Shown piece after piece: positions 6,810 through 14,889 of a DNA stretch of 30,209 nucleotides (positions are counted from its first letter, which is position 1; every line of letters starts with the position of its first letter). Source of the DNA: an uncultured Clostridium sp. (GTDB taxonomy: Bacteria > Bacillota > Clostridia > TANB77 > CAG-508); assembly GCA_900553015.1 (NCBI GenBank), contig USBY01000018.1:1-30209 (forward strand), written 5' to 3'. The notes below the pieces were generated by a model. The model was not told the DNA's origin and ran no database searches. It saw only the letters and a list, made by a program, of their open reading frames with translations. Both the position numbers and the translations under genes were made by a program.

Positions 6810-9800
6810 GTGTACAAAAAAGTAGAACTTAAAGACGGTTTTGTAGGCATGGAAAATGATGTAGCAAAACTATGGAAAGAAAAAGACATTGTTAAGAAAA
6901 ACTTTGCAATGAACGAAGGAAAAAGATACTTCACATTTTATGATGGACCTCCAACAGCAAATGGAAGACCACATGTTGGACATATCGAAACAAGGGTAAT
7001 GAAAGACATTATACCAAGATACAAAGTAATGAAAGGTTACAAAGTATTAAGAAAAGCTGGTTGGGATACACATGGACTTCCAGTTGAACTAGAAATAGAA
7101 AAAGAATTAGGAATTTCAGGAAAACAACAAATAGAAGAATATGGTGTAGAAAAATTCGTAAAGAAATGTAAAGAAAGTGTTTTCACATATGTTCATCTAT
7201 GGGAAGAAATGACAAACAAAGTAGGATTCTGGGTAGATATGGAAAAACCATATGTAACATATCATAATGAATATATAGAATCTGTATGGTGGGCATTAAA
7301 AGAAATGTGGAAAAAGGGATTATTATATGAAGGTCATAAAGTAATGCCATATTGCCCAAGATGTGGAACAGCACTTTCATCACACGAAGTTGCACAAGGA
7401 TATAAAGATGTAAAAGATTTAACTTGTATAGCTAAATTTAAAGTAAAAGGTGAAGATAATAAATATATATTAGCATGGACAACAACACCTTGGACTTTAC
7501 CATCAAACTTAGCACTATGTGTTAATAAAGCTTACACATATGCAGATGTTAAAGTAAATGTTGGAACTGAGGAAGAACCAAAATATGAAGTATATGTTTT
7601 AGCTAAAGATTTAGTAGAAACCGTTTTAAAAGACAAAGAATATGAAGTTTTAAAAGAATATAAAGGAACAGAATTATTAGGAACAAAATATGAACAATTA
7701 ATGCCATTTGCAAAAGTAGATGGAAAAGCATTCGAAGTAATCCATGGGGACTATGTAACATTAACAGATGGTACAGGAATAGTACACATTGCACCAGCAT
7801 ATGGTGAAGATGATAGTTTAGTTGCAAAACAAAATGGAATAACTTTTGTAAATTTAGTAGATAAAGAAGGAAAATTTGTTCCAGAAGTAGAACCTTGGGC
7901 AGGTAAATTCGTAAGAGATTGTAACGAAGGTATCTGTAAATGGTTAGAAGAAGAAAATAAATTGTTCAGTAAAGAAAAACATCTACATTCTTATCCACAC
8001 TGCTGGAGATGTGACACACCACTTTTATATTATCCAAAAGAGAGTTGGTTTGTTGCAATGAGCAAACTAAGAGACAATTTATTAAAAAATAATGACACAA
8101 TAAATTGGATGCCAGAAACAATAAAAACAGGAAGATTTGGAAAATTCCTAGAGAATGTTATAGATTGGGGAATCTCAAGAGATAGATATTGGGGAACTCC
8201 ACTTCCAATTTGGACTTGTGAATGTGGTCACCAAGAATGTATTGGAAGTATAGCAGAATTAAAAGAAAAAGGAATAAATGTACCAGACGATATAGAACTT
8301 CATAAACCATATATTGATGATGTACATTTAAAATGTCCACACTGTGGAAAAGAAATGACAAGAGCAAAAGAAGTTATAGATTGTTGGTTCGATTCTGGTT
8401 CAATGCCTTTTGCACAATGGCATTATCCATTCGAAAACAAAGAAATATTCGAAGCAAACTTCCCAGCTCAGTTTATTTCAGAAGCTATAGACCAAACAAG
8501 AGGATGGTTCTATACACTACTTGCAGTTTCTACATGTTTATTTGATAAATCATCATATGAAAACTGTATAGTATTAGGACATGTTCTAGATGATAAAGGA
8601 CAAAAAATGTCTAAATCTAAAAAGAATGGTGTAGATCCATTTGAATTATTAGATACAGTTGGAGCAGATGCTACGAGATGGCATTTCTATACATGTAGCG
8701 CACCATGGATTCCAACAAGATTATCTGTAAAAAGTGTACAAGAAACACAAAGAAAATTCTTAAGTACATTATGGAATGTATATTCATTCTATGTTCTATA
8801 TGCAGAAATAGACCAATTTAATCCATTAAACTACAAAGACTTTAAAGTAACAAATGTAATGGATAAATGGATACTTTCTAAAATGTATACATTAATAAAA
8901 GAAGTAGATGCAAAATTAGATAAATATGACATAACAGGAGCTGCTTTATTAATAGAAGACTTTACAGATGAACTTTCTAATTGGTATGTTCGTAGAAATA
9001 GAGAAAGATTCTGGGCAAGCGGAATGGAAGATGACAAAGTTGGAGCATATGTAACTTTATATAATGTTTTAGTAAATTTAGTAAAAGTTGCAGCACCATT
9101 TGTACCTTTCATAACAGACGAAATTTACCAAAACTTAGTTGTTAATTTAGATAAAGAAGCACCAGAAAGTGTACATCTATGCTTATGGCCAGAAGTAAAT
9201 GAAGCTGAAATAGATAAAGACTTAGAAAAAGAAATGGACTTAGCATACAAGATTGTTAAATTAGGTAGAAGTGCAAGAAATGCAGCTAATATCAAAAATA
9301 GACAACCACTTTCAGAAATGCTAATTTCTGTAGGAACACTTCCAGAATACTATGGAGACATCGTAAAAGATGAATTAAATGTAAAAGAAGTTGTTCTAGG
9401 AGCAGATATGTCTAAATATGTTGACTTCGAAATAAAACCAAATCTACCAGTTTTAGGAAAAGAATATGGAAAACTAATACCAAAAATAAGAGAAGCAATC
9501 TCTAAACTAAATCAAATGGATTTAGCAAACAAAGTAAAAAACGGTGGAGTAGAATACATCGAAGTAGAAGACGAACAAATACCATTAGACGAATCTAACT
9601 TATTAGTAACAATGCAAGGTAAAGAAGGATATGCCTTCGCAGGTGAAGGTGAACTTGGAGTTGTATTAGAAACAACAATAACACCAGAACTAAAAGAAGA
9701 AGGATATTTAAGAGAAATTTTATCTAAAGTACAAAACATGAGAAAAGATAGAGACTTCGAAGTATTAGATAGAATAAACTTATACTTTGCAAATTGTGAT

Positions 9801-9950
9801 ACATTAAAAGAAGTTATAGAAAAATATAAAGAACAAATAATGAAAGACACATTAGCAGACAACATCTTCTACAATGAAAAGAGAGACAACTATGTAGAAA
9901 CAAAAATAAACGATGAAAAAATAGATATAGATGTTGAAGTAGTAAAATAA
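6810..9950 (+). CDS. ileS: Isoleucyl-tRNA synthetase, type 2-like
   Basis: 1046 residues. This class I synthetase charges tRNA-Ile. The HIGH motif appears as HVGH at 55-58 within DGPPTANGRPHVGH, and KMSKS is at 599-603. GWDTHGLPVE and the long C-terminal part resemble the eukaryote-like type 2 IleS, the form associated with reduced mupirocin sensitivity in other bacteria. CPRC and CWRC cysteine pairs lie within the inserted domains. GTG is the start, with GAAGGAGG at 6796-6802 about eight bases upstream. The gene is monocistronic, governed by the T-box upstream and ended by the repeat-containing terminator at 9954-10019. Confidence 0.97.
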   Translation: MYKKVELKDGFVGMENDVAKLWKEKDIVKKNFAMNEGKRYFTFYDGPPTANGRPHVGHIETRVMKDIIPRYKVMKGYKVLRKAGWDTHGLPVELEIEKELGISGKQQIEEYGVEKFVKKCKESVFTYVHLWEEMTNKVGFWVDMEKPYVTYHNEYIESVWWALKEMWKKGLLYEGHKVMPYCPRCGTALSSHEVAQGYKDVKDLTCIAKFKVKGEDNKYILAWTTTPWTLPSNLALCVNKAYTYADVKVNVGTEEEPKYEVYVLAKDLVETVLKDKEYEVLKEYKGTELLGTKYEQLMPFAKVDGKAFEVIHGDYVTLTDGTGIVHIAPAYGEDDSLVAKQNGITFVNLVDKEGKFVPEVEPWAGKFVRDCNEGICKWLEEENKLFSKEKHLHSYPHCWRCDTPLLYYPKESWFVAMSKLRDNLLKNNDTINWMPETIKTGRFGKFLENVIDWGISRDRYWGTPLPIWTCECGHQECIGSIAELKEKGINVPDDIELHKPYIDDVHLKCPHCGKEMTRAKEVIDCWFDSGSMPFAQWHYPFENKEIFEANFPAQFISEAIDQTRGWFYTLLAVSTCLFDKSSYENCIVLGHVLDDKGQKMSKSKKNGVDPFELLDTVGADATRWHFYTCSAPWIPTRLSVKSVQETQRKFLSTLWNVYSFYVLYAEIDQFNPLNYKDFKVTNVMDKWILSKMYTLIKEVDAKLDKYDITGAALLIEDFTDELSNWYVRRNRERFWASGMEDDKVGAYVTLYNVLVNLVKVAAPFVPFITDEIYQNLVVNLDKEAPESVHLCLWPEVNEAEIDKDLEKEMDLAYKIVKLGRSARNAANIKNRQPLSEMLISVGTLPEYYGDIVKDELNVKEVVLGADMSKYVDFEIKPNLPVLGKEYGKLIPKIREAISKLNQMDLANKVKNGGVEYIEVEDEQIPLDESNLLVTMQGKEGYAFAGEGELGVVLETTITPELKEEGYLREILSKVQNMRKDRDFEVLDRINLYFANCDTLKEVIEKYKEQIMKDTLADNIFYNEKRDNYVETKINDEKIDIDVEVVK

Positions 9951-9953
9951 AAA

Positions 9954-10019
9954 TAAAAAAAGGGATTTGGGGACGTTCTTTCGCAGGGATTTGGGGGACG
10001 TTCCTTAAATCCCTTTTTT
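9954..10019 (+). terminator. ileS terminator made from nested GGGATTT repeats
   Basis: The outer stem AAAAAAGGGATTT (from about 9955) pairs with AAATCCCTTTTTT (10008-10019). Inside is a second GGGATTTGGGGG copy beginning at 9986, so either GGGATTT copy can pair with the single AAATCCC. The unit GGGATTTGGGGACGTTC occurs twice in tandem with small differences. The T-run makes this a functional-looking terminator. Confidence 0.8.
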
Positions 10020-10046
10020 GAACTTTAGGGACGGAGCTTAAAGTTC
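10020..10046 (+). repeat. Inverted repeat GAACTTTA/TTAAAGTTC, GGGACG core
   Basis: A 27-base unit: GAACTTTA, core GGGACGGAGC, then TTAAAGTTC. It directly follows the ileS terminator and is matched almost exactly in its arms by 10790-10816. The GGGACG core is shared with the GGGATTT units. Confidence 0.7.
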
Positions 10047-10119
10047 ACTGGGTAGACATAAATAAAAAGTAAGAGAAAAGTCTTAAAAACTTTATTAAAA
10101 AAATCATAATAAAAATATA

Positions 10120-10167
10120 TAAAGAAGTAGAAAATTAAGAAGATACTTAAAATTTCTACTTCTTTAT
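10120..10167. terminator. Bidirectional terminator between ileS and tspO
   Basis: TAAAGAAGTAGAAA (from 10120) pairs with TTTCTACTTCTTTA (ending 10167), extended by an inner TTAAG/CTTAA stem across a small bulge. The genes on either side converge, so it can serve both strands. Confidence 0.7.
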
Positions 10168-10219
10168 TAAGTTTGTTGAAATTAAAAATATAATAAAAAA
10201 ATTTTTAGTAGTTAAAAAA

Positions 10220-10681
10220 TTATCGATTAAGTAAATAAACTCCGAAATTTAAATATGTTGCAAATAATGTCCATAATAAGTATGGAACCTGTAACCATGC
10301 AGCAGTTTTATGCTTTTCATAAAATCTAGCTATCATAATAATGATTAAAATTGCAAGAATTATAATCCATATAAAAGCAAATAATCTCCATTTGAATAAG
10401 AAGAAAGCAATAGGCCAAAGAGCATTAAAAAACAATTGTAAATAGTAGATAGAATTTATTTTTGAATCTACCAATGAATTACTTGCTAATATTCCGTATG
10501 AAATCCCCATTAAGATATAAAGAATTGTCCATACAATAGGAAAAGTCATACTAGGTGGTGATAAAGGTGGCTTTTGCAAAGAATTATAATCAATGCTTCC
10601 AGAAATAATAAATCCAACTATACTACCAATAAGAACAGGAACTATTATTGATTTTAAATAAGTTTTAAATTTTTTTGACAT
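10220..10681 (-). CDS. tspO: TspO/MBR-family membrane protein
   Basis: 153 residues with five hydrophobic helices, the usual length and topology for TspO. Diagnostic stretches include KPPLSPPSMTFPIVWTILY near the first loop, FNALWPIAFF in the middle, and PYLLWTLFATYLNFGVYLLN at the C-terminus. TspO proteins bind porphyrins and related ligands and are tied to stress and tetrapyrrole metabolism; the role in an anaerobe is unclear. A GGAGGTTCGAA-type ribosome site precedes the ATG on the minus strand. It converges on ileS and has no operon partner. Confidence 0.92.
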   Translation of the reverse strand: MSKKFKTYLKSIIVPVLIGSIVGFIISGSIDYNSLQKPPLSPPSMTFPIVWTILYILMGISYGILASNSLVDSKINSIYYLQLFFNALWPIAFFLFKWRLFAFIWIIILAILIIIMIARFYEKHKTAAWLQVPYLLWTLFATYLNFGVYLLNR

Positions 10682-10789
10682 TTCGAACCTCCATATTACT
10701 ATTTTATTAAAATAAATAGAAATTATACATTATAAAAAAACTAATTTGCAAGCTGGAAGCTAGTAATATAAATCGATACAAAGGAAAAT

Positions 10790-10816
10790 GAACTTTAAGG
10801 AGTGCACTTAAAGTTC
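10790..10816 (+). repeat. Second GAACTTTA/TTAAAGTTC inverted repeat
   Basis: Same 27-base length and arms as 10020-10046 (GAACTTTA and TTAAAGTTC) but a different 10-base core (AGGAGTGCAC). A further AAAGTTC follows at about 10819. It lies just upstream of the promoter at 10829. Confidence 0.7.
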
Positions 10817-10828
10817 ATAAAGTTCACA

Positions 10829-10857
10829 TTGAAAATTAACATAATGTGTAGTATAAT
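10829..10857 (+). promoter_or_regulatory. Promoter of the orphan gene at 10920
   Basis: TTGAAA (10829-10834), a 17-base spacer, TATAAT (10852-10857). It lies 63 bases before the ATG and directly after the inverted repeat. Confidence 0.75.
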
Positions 10858-10919
10858 TATAAAAGATTGTAAAATGCAATTAGCCACGTTTTTATAGTTA
10901 AAAGAGGAAAAATAAGGAA

Positions 10920-11282
10920 ATGAGAAAAACGGAAGTAACCAATCTAATGTTACTCTCTTTAGACCTAAAGAGAGTAGATGAGTTTAAAGTTGCAGAAGAG
11001 GCAGAGAACTTGAAGAATGTGATAACTATTCAAGGAATAGAAAACACAATAGTTTACTTCTGCAGAAATTCCGAAGTGTCAGAATGCCTTGTTTCTGAAC
11101 TTACAATGCTTGAAGTCTGTAGCATAATTATTCTATCTATAATGGGATATGATTATGCTTGGTTATTAAAAATATTTGATATGCCAATTGACTTTAAGAA
11201 AGAATTGTCTAAACAGGGAAAGACTCAAATTCAAAGATGTAAAACTGTGAAACAGTTCATTGAAGAATATATTAAAAAGTAA
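10920..11282 (+). CDS. Orphan 120-residue protein of unknown function
   Basis: No family recognised. There is no signal peptide or clear membrane helix, although residues about 60-76 (SELTMLEVCSIIILSIM) are hydrophobic. It has four cysteines and a basic C-terminal helix ending in EEYIKK. It stands alone with its own promoter and a clean terminator. Its codons use AAG, GAG, CTT, TTG and GTG more than neighbouring genes, which favour AAA, GAA and TTA. This suggests a different origin or expression class. The gene at 25660 is similar in size, isolation and codon use, but I see no clear sequence similarity between the two proteins. Confidence 0.75.
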   Translation: MRKTEVTNLMLLSLDLKRVDEFKVAEEAENLKNVITIQGIENTIVYFCRNSEVSECLVSELTMLEVCSIIILSIMGYDYAWLLKIFDMPIDFKKELSKQGKTQIQRCKTVKQFIEEYIKK

Positions 11283-11313
11283 AGTAACTGTTAACCACGT
11301 GGCCGAAAAATAT

Positions 11314-11337
11314 ACCAGCTTTATTGCTGGTTTTTTT
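11314..11337 (+). terminator. Terminator of the orphan gene
   Basis: ACCAGC (11314-11319), loop TTTATT and GCTGGT (11326-11331) run into seven T residues. It lies 32 bases after the stop. Confidence 0.88.
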
Positions 11338-11419
11338 CGTTATATTCAACCAAAATTAGACTATTAAAAATTTATAAATATAATAATGATTAATAAGTCT
11401 ATAAAATTTATTAAATTTA

Positions 11420-11448
11420 TTGTAAAAAAAATGCTATTTTTATATAAT
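11420..11448 (+). promoter_or_regulatory. Promoter of the P-loop kinase gene
   Basis: TTGTAA (11420-11425), a 17-base spacer, TATAAT (11443-11448), 31 bases before the ATG. Confidence 0.6.
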
Positions 11449-11478
11449 ATTTTTAGTTTGTAATAGGGGGAATAAAAA

Positions 11479-12054
11479 ATGGCAAATTCAAAATTAATAG
11501 TAGTAGAAGGACCACAAGGCGCAGGCAAAACAACAATTACGGATTATTTAAGATATACAATTCCATATACAAATTTATATAGATTGTGTGGAACCGCAGA
11601 TAGTACGCCTGCAGGAAAGAAAAAAGCAGAAACAATGTATAGGGATTTAGTAGAATATTTAAAAAAATTAGGAAATCAAAGTATAAATTTAGTATTTGAT
11701 AGAACATTTTTTACAGAAGAAAATTATTGTAGATTAAAATATAAAGAGTACTCATTTACAGATGTTTATGAAGAATTACTAGCTGATTTCGCTAAATTAG
11801 ACTTTGAAATTTACTATGTTACACTATTTTTGGAAGATGAAAGTTTATATGCTCAAAGACTAAAAAGGGAGAATAAAGCAGTACCAAAATACGCTAAATT
11901 CGAAGCAGAGAAAAGTATAAATCAACAAAAAGTATATTTAGAAATGTCTGATGAAATAGCAAAGAAATATCCTAATATACATTGTTTAAAAATAGAAAAT
12001 AGTAAAGATTTAGAATTAATAAAGCAAGAATTAAAAGAAAAAATAGGGTTTTAA
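11479..12054 (+). CDS. Thymidylate-kinase-like P-loop nucleotide kinase
   Basis: 191 residues. The P-loop GPQGAGKTT is at 11-19 in the usual place for dTMP kinases and deoxynucleoside kinases. FDRTFFTEENY near residue 73 corresponds to the DR(Y/F) nucleoside-binding motif. QRLKRENK near 127-134 could be the LID. The sequence is divergent from canonical Tmk (usually 200-215 residues), so the substrate may be a different nucleoside or nucleotide. It is monocistronic, with TAGGGGG as the ribosome site and the queA promoter beginning four bases after its stop. Confidence 0.75.
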   Translation: MANSKLIVVEGPQGAGKTTITDYLRYTIPYTNLYRLCGTADSTPAGKKKAETMYRDLVEYLKKLGNQSINLVFDRTFFTEENYCRLKYKEYSFTDVYEELLADFAKLDFEIYYVTLFLEDESLYAQRLKRENKAVPKYAKFEAEKSINQQKVYLEMSDEIAKKYPNIHCLKIENSKDLELIKQELKEKIGF

Positions 12055-12057
12055 ACC

Positions 12058-12086
12058 TTGAGTATACATAAAAAATATAGTATAAT
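12058..12086 (+). promoter_or_regulatory. Promoter of the queA-tgt gene run
   Basis: TTGAGT (12058-12063), a 17-base spacer, TATAAT (12081-12086). It is the only clear promoter before the long co-directional run beginning at 12163. Confidence 0.7.
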
Positions 12087-12162
12087 AAGTTTGGAATTTT
12101 GTTGAATTTTCTATTATACAGAAAACTCAATTTACAATATATATAGATAGGAGATTTTTAAA

Positions 12163-13185
12163 GTGAACGTTTCAGATTTTTATTATGACTTACCAGAAGA
12201 ATTAATAGCACAAACACCTATAGAAAAAAGAGATGAATCAAGATTAATGGTTTTAAATAGAGCAAGCCAAACTATAGAACATAAAACATTTAAAGACATA
12301 ATAGAATACTTAGAGCCAGGAGATTGTTTAGTAAGAAATAATACAAAAGTAATACCAGCAAGATTATATGGTAAAAAAGCAACCGGAGCAAAAATAGAAT
12401 TTCTTCTATTAAATAGAATAGAAGGAGATATATGGGAATGTATTGTAAGACCAGGACATAAATTAAAACCTGGTACAGAAGTAGAATTTGGAGATGGAAT
12501 ATTAAAAGCAAAAGTACTAGATGTAATGGAAGGTGGAACAAGAAAAGTAGAATTTAAATATGAAGGAATATTTAACGAAATTCTAGATAAAATTGGTTTA
12601 ATGCCACTTCCACCATATATTCATGAATCTTTAAAAGATAATGATAGATATCAAACTGTTTATGCCAAATATGAAGGTTCAGCAGCAGCACCAACAGCAG
12701 GATTACATTTTACTCCAGAACTTTTTGAAAAAATAAAGGCAAAAGGAATTGATGTAGCAAATGTAACATTACATGTAGGAATTGGAACTTTTAGACCAGT
12801 AAAAGTAGAAAATGTAGAAGAACACCATATGCATTCAGAACATTTCTATATAAAACAAGAAGATGCAGATAAAATAAATAATGCTAAGAAAAATGGAAAA
12901 AGAGTTATAGCCGTAGGAACTACTTCTTGTAGAGTACTAGAAACAATAGCAGACGAAAATGGAATGGTAAAACCTACAGAAGGAGACACACAAATATTTA
13001 TTTATCCTGGTTATAAATATAAATGTTTAGATGGTTTAGTAACAAATTTCCATTTACCAGAATCAACACTAATAATGCTTGTATCTGCATTAGCAGGTAG
13101 AGATTATATTATGAAAGCATATAATGAGGCTGTCAAAGAAAGATATAGATTTTTCAGTTTTGGAGATGCAATGCTTATTTTGTAA
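12163..13185 (+). CDS. queA: S-adenosylmethionine:tRNA ribosyltransferase-isomerase
   Basis: 340 residues, the full length for QueA. It transfers and isomerises the ribose of AdoMet onto preQ1 in tRNA to make epoxyqueuosine. Characteristic stretches are DFYYDLPEELIAQTP at the N-terminus, AAPTAGLHFTPEL near residue 175, HVGIGTFRPV near 204, TSCRVLE near 254 and NFHLPESTLIMLVSA near 295. GTG is the start with a GGAG ribosome site about 10 bases upstream; no in-frame ATG fits. It heads an operon that reaches tgt, the other queuosine enzyme, after three inserted genes. Confidence 0.97.
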   Translation: MNVSDFYYDLPEELIAQTPIEKRDESRLMVLNRASQTIEHKTFKDIIEYLEPGDCLVRNNTKVIPARLYGKKATGAKIEFLLLNRIEGDIWECIVRPGHKLKPGTEVEFGDGILKAKVLDVMEGGTRKVEFKYEGIFNEILDKIGLMPLPPYIHESLKDNDRYQTVYAKYEGSAAAPTAGLHFTPELFEKIKAKGIDVANVTLHVGIGTFRPVKVENVEEHHMHSEHFYIKQEDADKINNAKKNGKRVIAVGTTSCRVLETIADENGMVKPTEGDTQIFIYPGYKYKCLDGLVTNFHLPESTLIMLVSALAGRDYIMKAYNEAVKERYRFFSFGDAMLIL

Positions 13186-13199
13186 GATAGGAGAAAATT

Positions 13200-13961
13200 A
13201 TGGTTATACATACAAAAAAGCAAGTTAAAACAAAAACTATTCATAAAAAGATGAATTTGCCACAAAGTTTACGAGATAAAATAGATAAATTTTGGAAAGA
13301 ACAAGTAAAAGAAAATCCAAACTTATTTAATGGGGAAGTTTGGAATGTAACAAAAATGGAAGAAAATAAAGCTGATATACTTCTAACAATAGAAAAAACA
13401 GATTATGCACACTACTTATATGATGAAAGACATGGCATAGAAGAAAAATATGCTTGCCACAATCTTGCAGGAGGAACATATATTGTTACTAAAGATGGAT
13501 ATGCTGTTGTAGGTGAACTAGATAACACAACTTCTTATCCTAGGATGATGCAAGTTTCTGGTGGAGGTATAGACGAAAAATTTGATATAGTAAATGGTGA
13601 ATTTGATTTAATAAAAACAGCAAAAAGAGAATTAAAAGAAGAATTAAATTTAGATTTAGACAATAAAGAACAAATAGAAAATTACAATTTCGAATATATA
13701 GAAAAACCAGAAGGAAAAAGACATTCATACTGTGTAATATTAAAAGCATATTCAATGTATACAAAAAATCAATTAGAAGAGCATTTTAATAAGTATTATC
13801 AATTTTTAGAAGAAACAGAAGGAGAAAAGGAATTTAAAAAATTACATTTTTTAAAACTAGGTAGAGCAGTAGAAGAATTGGACAAGCTAGATAATCCAAA
13901 AAGATTATATGTAAGACAACTTCTAGAAATAGAAGATAGAGGGGTGTTGAATAATGAATAA
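13200..13961 (+). CDS. Nudix-family hydrolase
   Basis: 253 residues. The Nudix helix is recognisable at 143-151 (RELKEELNL), preceded by SGGGIDEKF at 120-128. The spacing between the glycine end and the catalytic helix is longer than in the Gx5Ex7REUxEExGU consensus, so the box is atypical. A 110-residue N-terminal extension precedes it. Family members cleave nucleoside diphosphates linked to another moiety; the substrate is not evident. It has an ATAGGAGA ribosome site, starts 14 bases after queA, and overlaps the next gene by eight bases. Its place inside a queuosine operon could mean nucleotide salvage or housekeeping, but that is position only. Confidence 0.8.
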   Translation: MVIHTKKQVKTKTIHKKMNLPQSLRDKIDKFWKEQVKENPNLFNGEVWNVTKMEENKADILLTIEKTDYAHYLYDERHGIEEKYACHNLAGGTYIVTKDGYAVVGELDNTTSYPRMMQVSGGGIDEKFDIVNGEFDLIKTAKRELKEELNLDLDNKEQIENYNFEYIEKPEGKRHSYCVILKAYSMYTKNQLEEHFNKYYQFLEETEGEKEFKKLHFLKLGRAVEELDKLDNPKRLYVRQLLEIEDRGVLNNE

Positions 13962-14406
13962 AAAAGAATTTGAAAAATATTTAGACAGCCTAGAGCTAGA
14001 TAAAAAAGAGTACTGTATAATAAGTGGCGGAAGTTTATTAATGCATAATTTAAAAGAAGAAACAGATGATGTGGATTTATATGTAACACAAAATTCGTTT
14101 GATAAGTTAAGTAAAAGATTTAATGTACATATAAGTGGAAAGCCATTTCCAAACCATTATACTGTAAACGAAAAAACTGAGGCTGTTTTAGTTAAAGATT
14201 TACAAAACGAAAAAATATATAATATAGATGGATATCCTTGTCGTTCTATAATAGATGATTATAATTGGTATAGACAAAATGGTAGGCCAAAGGATTTAGC
14301 TAGTGCAGATAAGATAGATACCATGTTTGAAAATATAGCCAAAGAGTTCAATTGTAAAAAAGAAGAGGTCACTGAAAGCGAAATTTTTAAATATGTAAAT
14401 AAGTAG
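13954..14406 (+). CDS. Minimal nucleotidyltransferase-fold protein
   Basis: 150 residues. IISGGSLL (GGS at 25-27), followed by TDDVDLYV with D39-x-D41, is the pattern of the pol-beta-type nucleotidyltransferase core. YRQNGRPKDLASADKID near 100-116 fits the helical part. The protein is short and has no second domain. It overlaps the Nudix gene by eight bases with GAGGGGTG as ribosome site. Related folds include antitoxin-type and AbiEii-type nucleotidyltransferases, but no partner toxin gene is adjacent; both neighbours are enzymes of other families. Function unknown. Confidence 0.7.
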   Translation: MNKKEFEKYLDSLELDKKEYCIISGGSLLMHNLKEETDDVDLYVTQNSFDKLSKRFNVHISGKPFPNHYTVNEKTEAVLVKDLQNEKIYNIDGYPCRSIIDDYNWYRQNGRPKDLASADKIDTMFENIAKEFNCKKEEVTESEIFKYVNK

Positions 14407-14414
14407 GTGATTAT

Positions 14415-14879
14415 ATGAACATTAGAAAAGCAAGAAAAGAAGATATGAAGGCTGTACAAGACCTAAGATATAATCTTTCAAAATATGAGAAAGATATAGG
14501 CTTAAATATTGCAGTACCAGAATGGGGTTATACTGAAGTAGGAGAAAGAGATTACAATTATTTTTTAAATAAGCAGTTTATATTTGTAGCAGAAGAAAAT
14601 GAAAAAATAGTAGGGTTTATAACTGGGGAGATATTATCTAAAAAAGAATGGTATACAGTACAGTTAGGAACAATAAATAATTTATACGTATTAGAGGAAT
14701 ATAGACATAAAGGTATAGGAAAACAATTAATGCAAACAATTATGAATAGTTTTAAAGAAAAGGGTATAGAGACTTTTGAACTTTATGCATTCAGTAATAA
14801 TGTTGATGCATTAAAATTTTATGAAAAATTAGGCTTTAAAAAGTATAATGTTCAAATGTTATATCAAAAAAATAATTAA
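14415..14879 (+). CDS. GNAT-family N-acetyltransferase
   Basis: 154 residues. The acetyl-CoA motif RHKGIGK is at 97-103, following the NLYVLEEY strand. The C-terminal NNVDALKFYEKLGFKKY is the standard last part of the GNAT fold. Substrate unknown. It begins eight bases after the nucleotidyltransferase, and its stop is 10 bases before the tgt start, so it belongs to the same transcript. Confidence 0.9.
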   Translation: MNIRKARKEDMKAVQDLRYNLSKYEKDIGLNIAVPEWGYTEVGERDYNYFLNKQFIFVAEENEKIVGFITGEILSKKEWYTVQLGTINNLYVLEEYRHKGIGKQLMQTIMNSFKEKGIETFELYAFSNNVDALKFYEKLGFKKYNVQMLYQKNN

Positions 14880-14889
14880 AGGAGGAAAT

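Noticed and set aside
9954..10046. CRISPR-like array from repeated GGGATTT units
   Set aside because: Only two or three units, unequal spacing, no unique spacers and no cas genes; the units form a terminator.
13954..14879. Toxin-antitoxin pair (nucleotidyltransferase plus GNAT)
   Set aside because: The GNAT lacks an adjacent DNA-binding antitoxin of the usual type, and the nucleotidyltransferase has no HEPN partner; both sit inside an enzyme operon.
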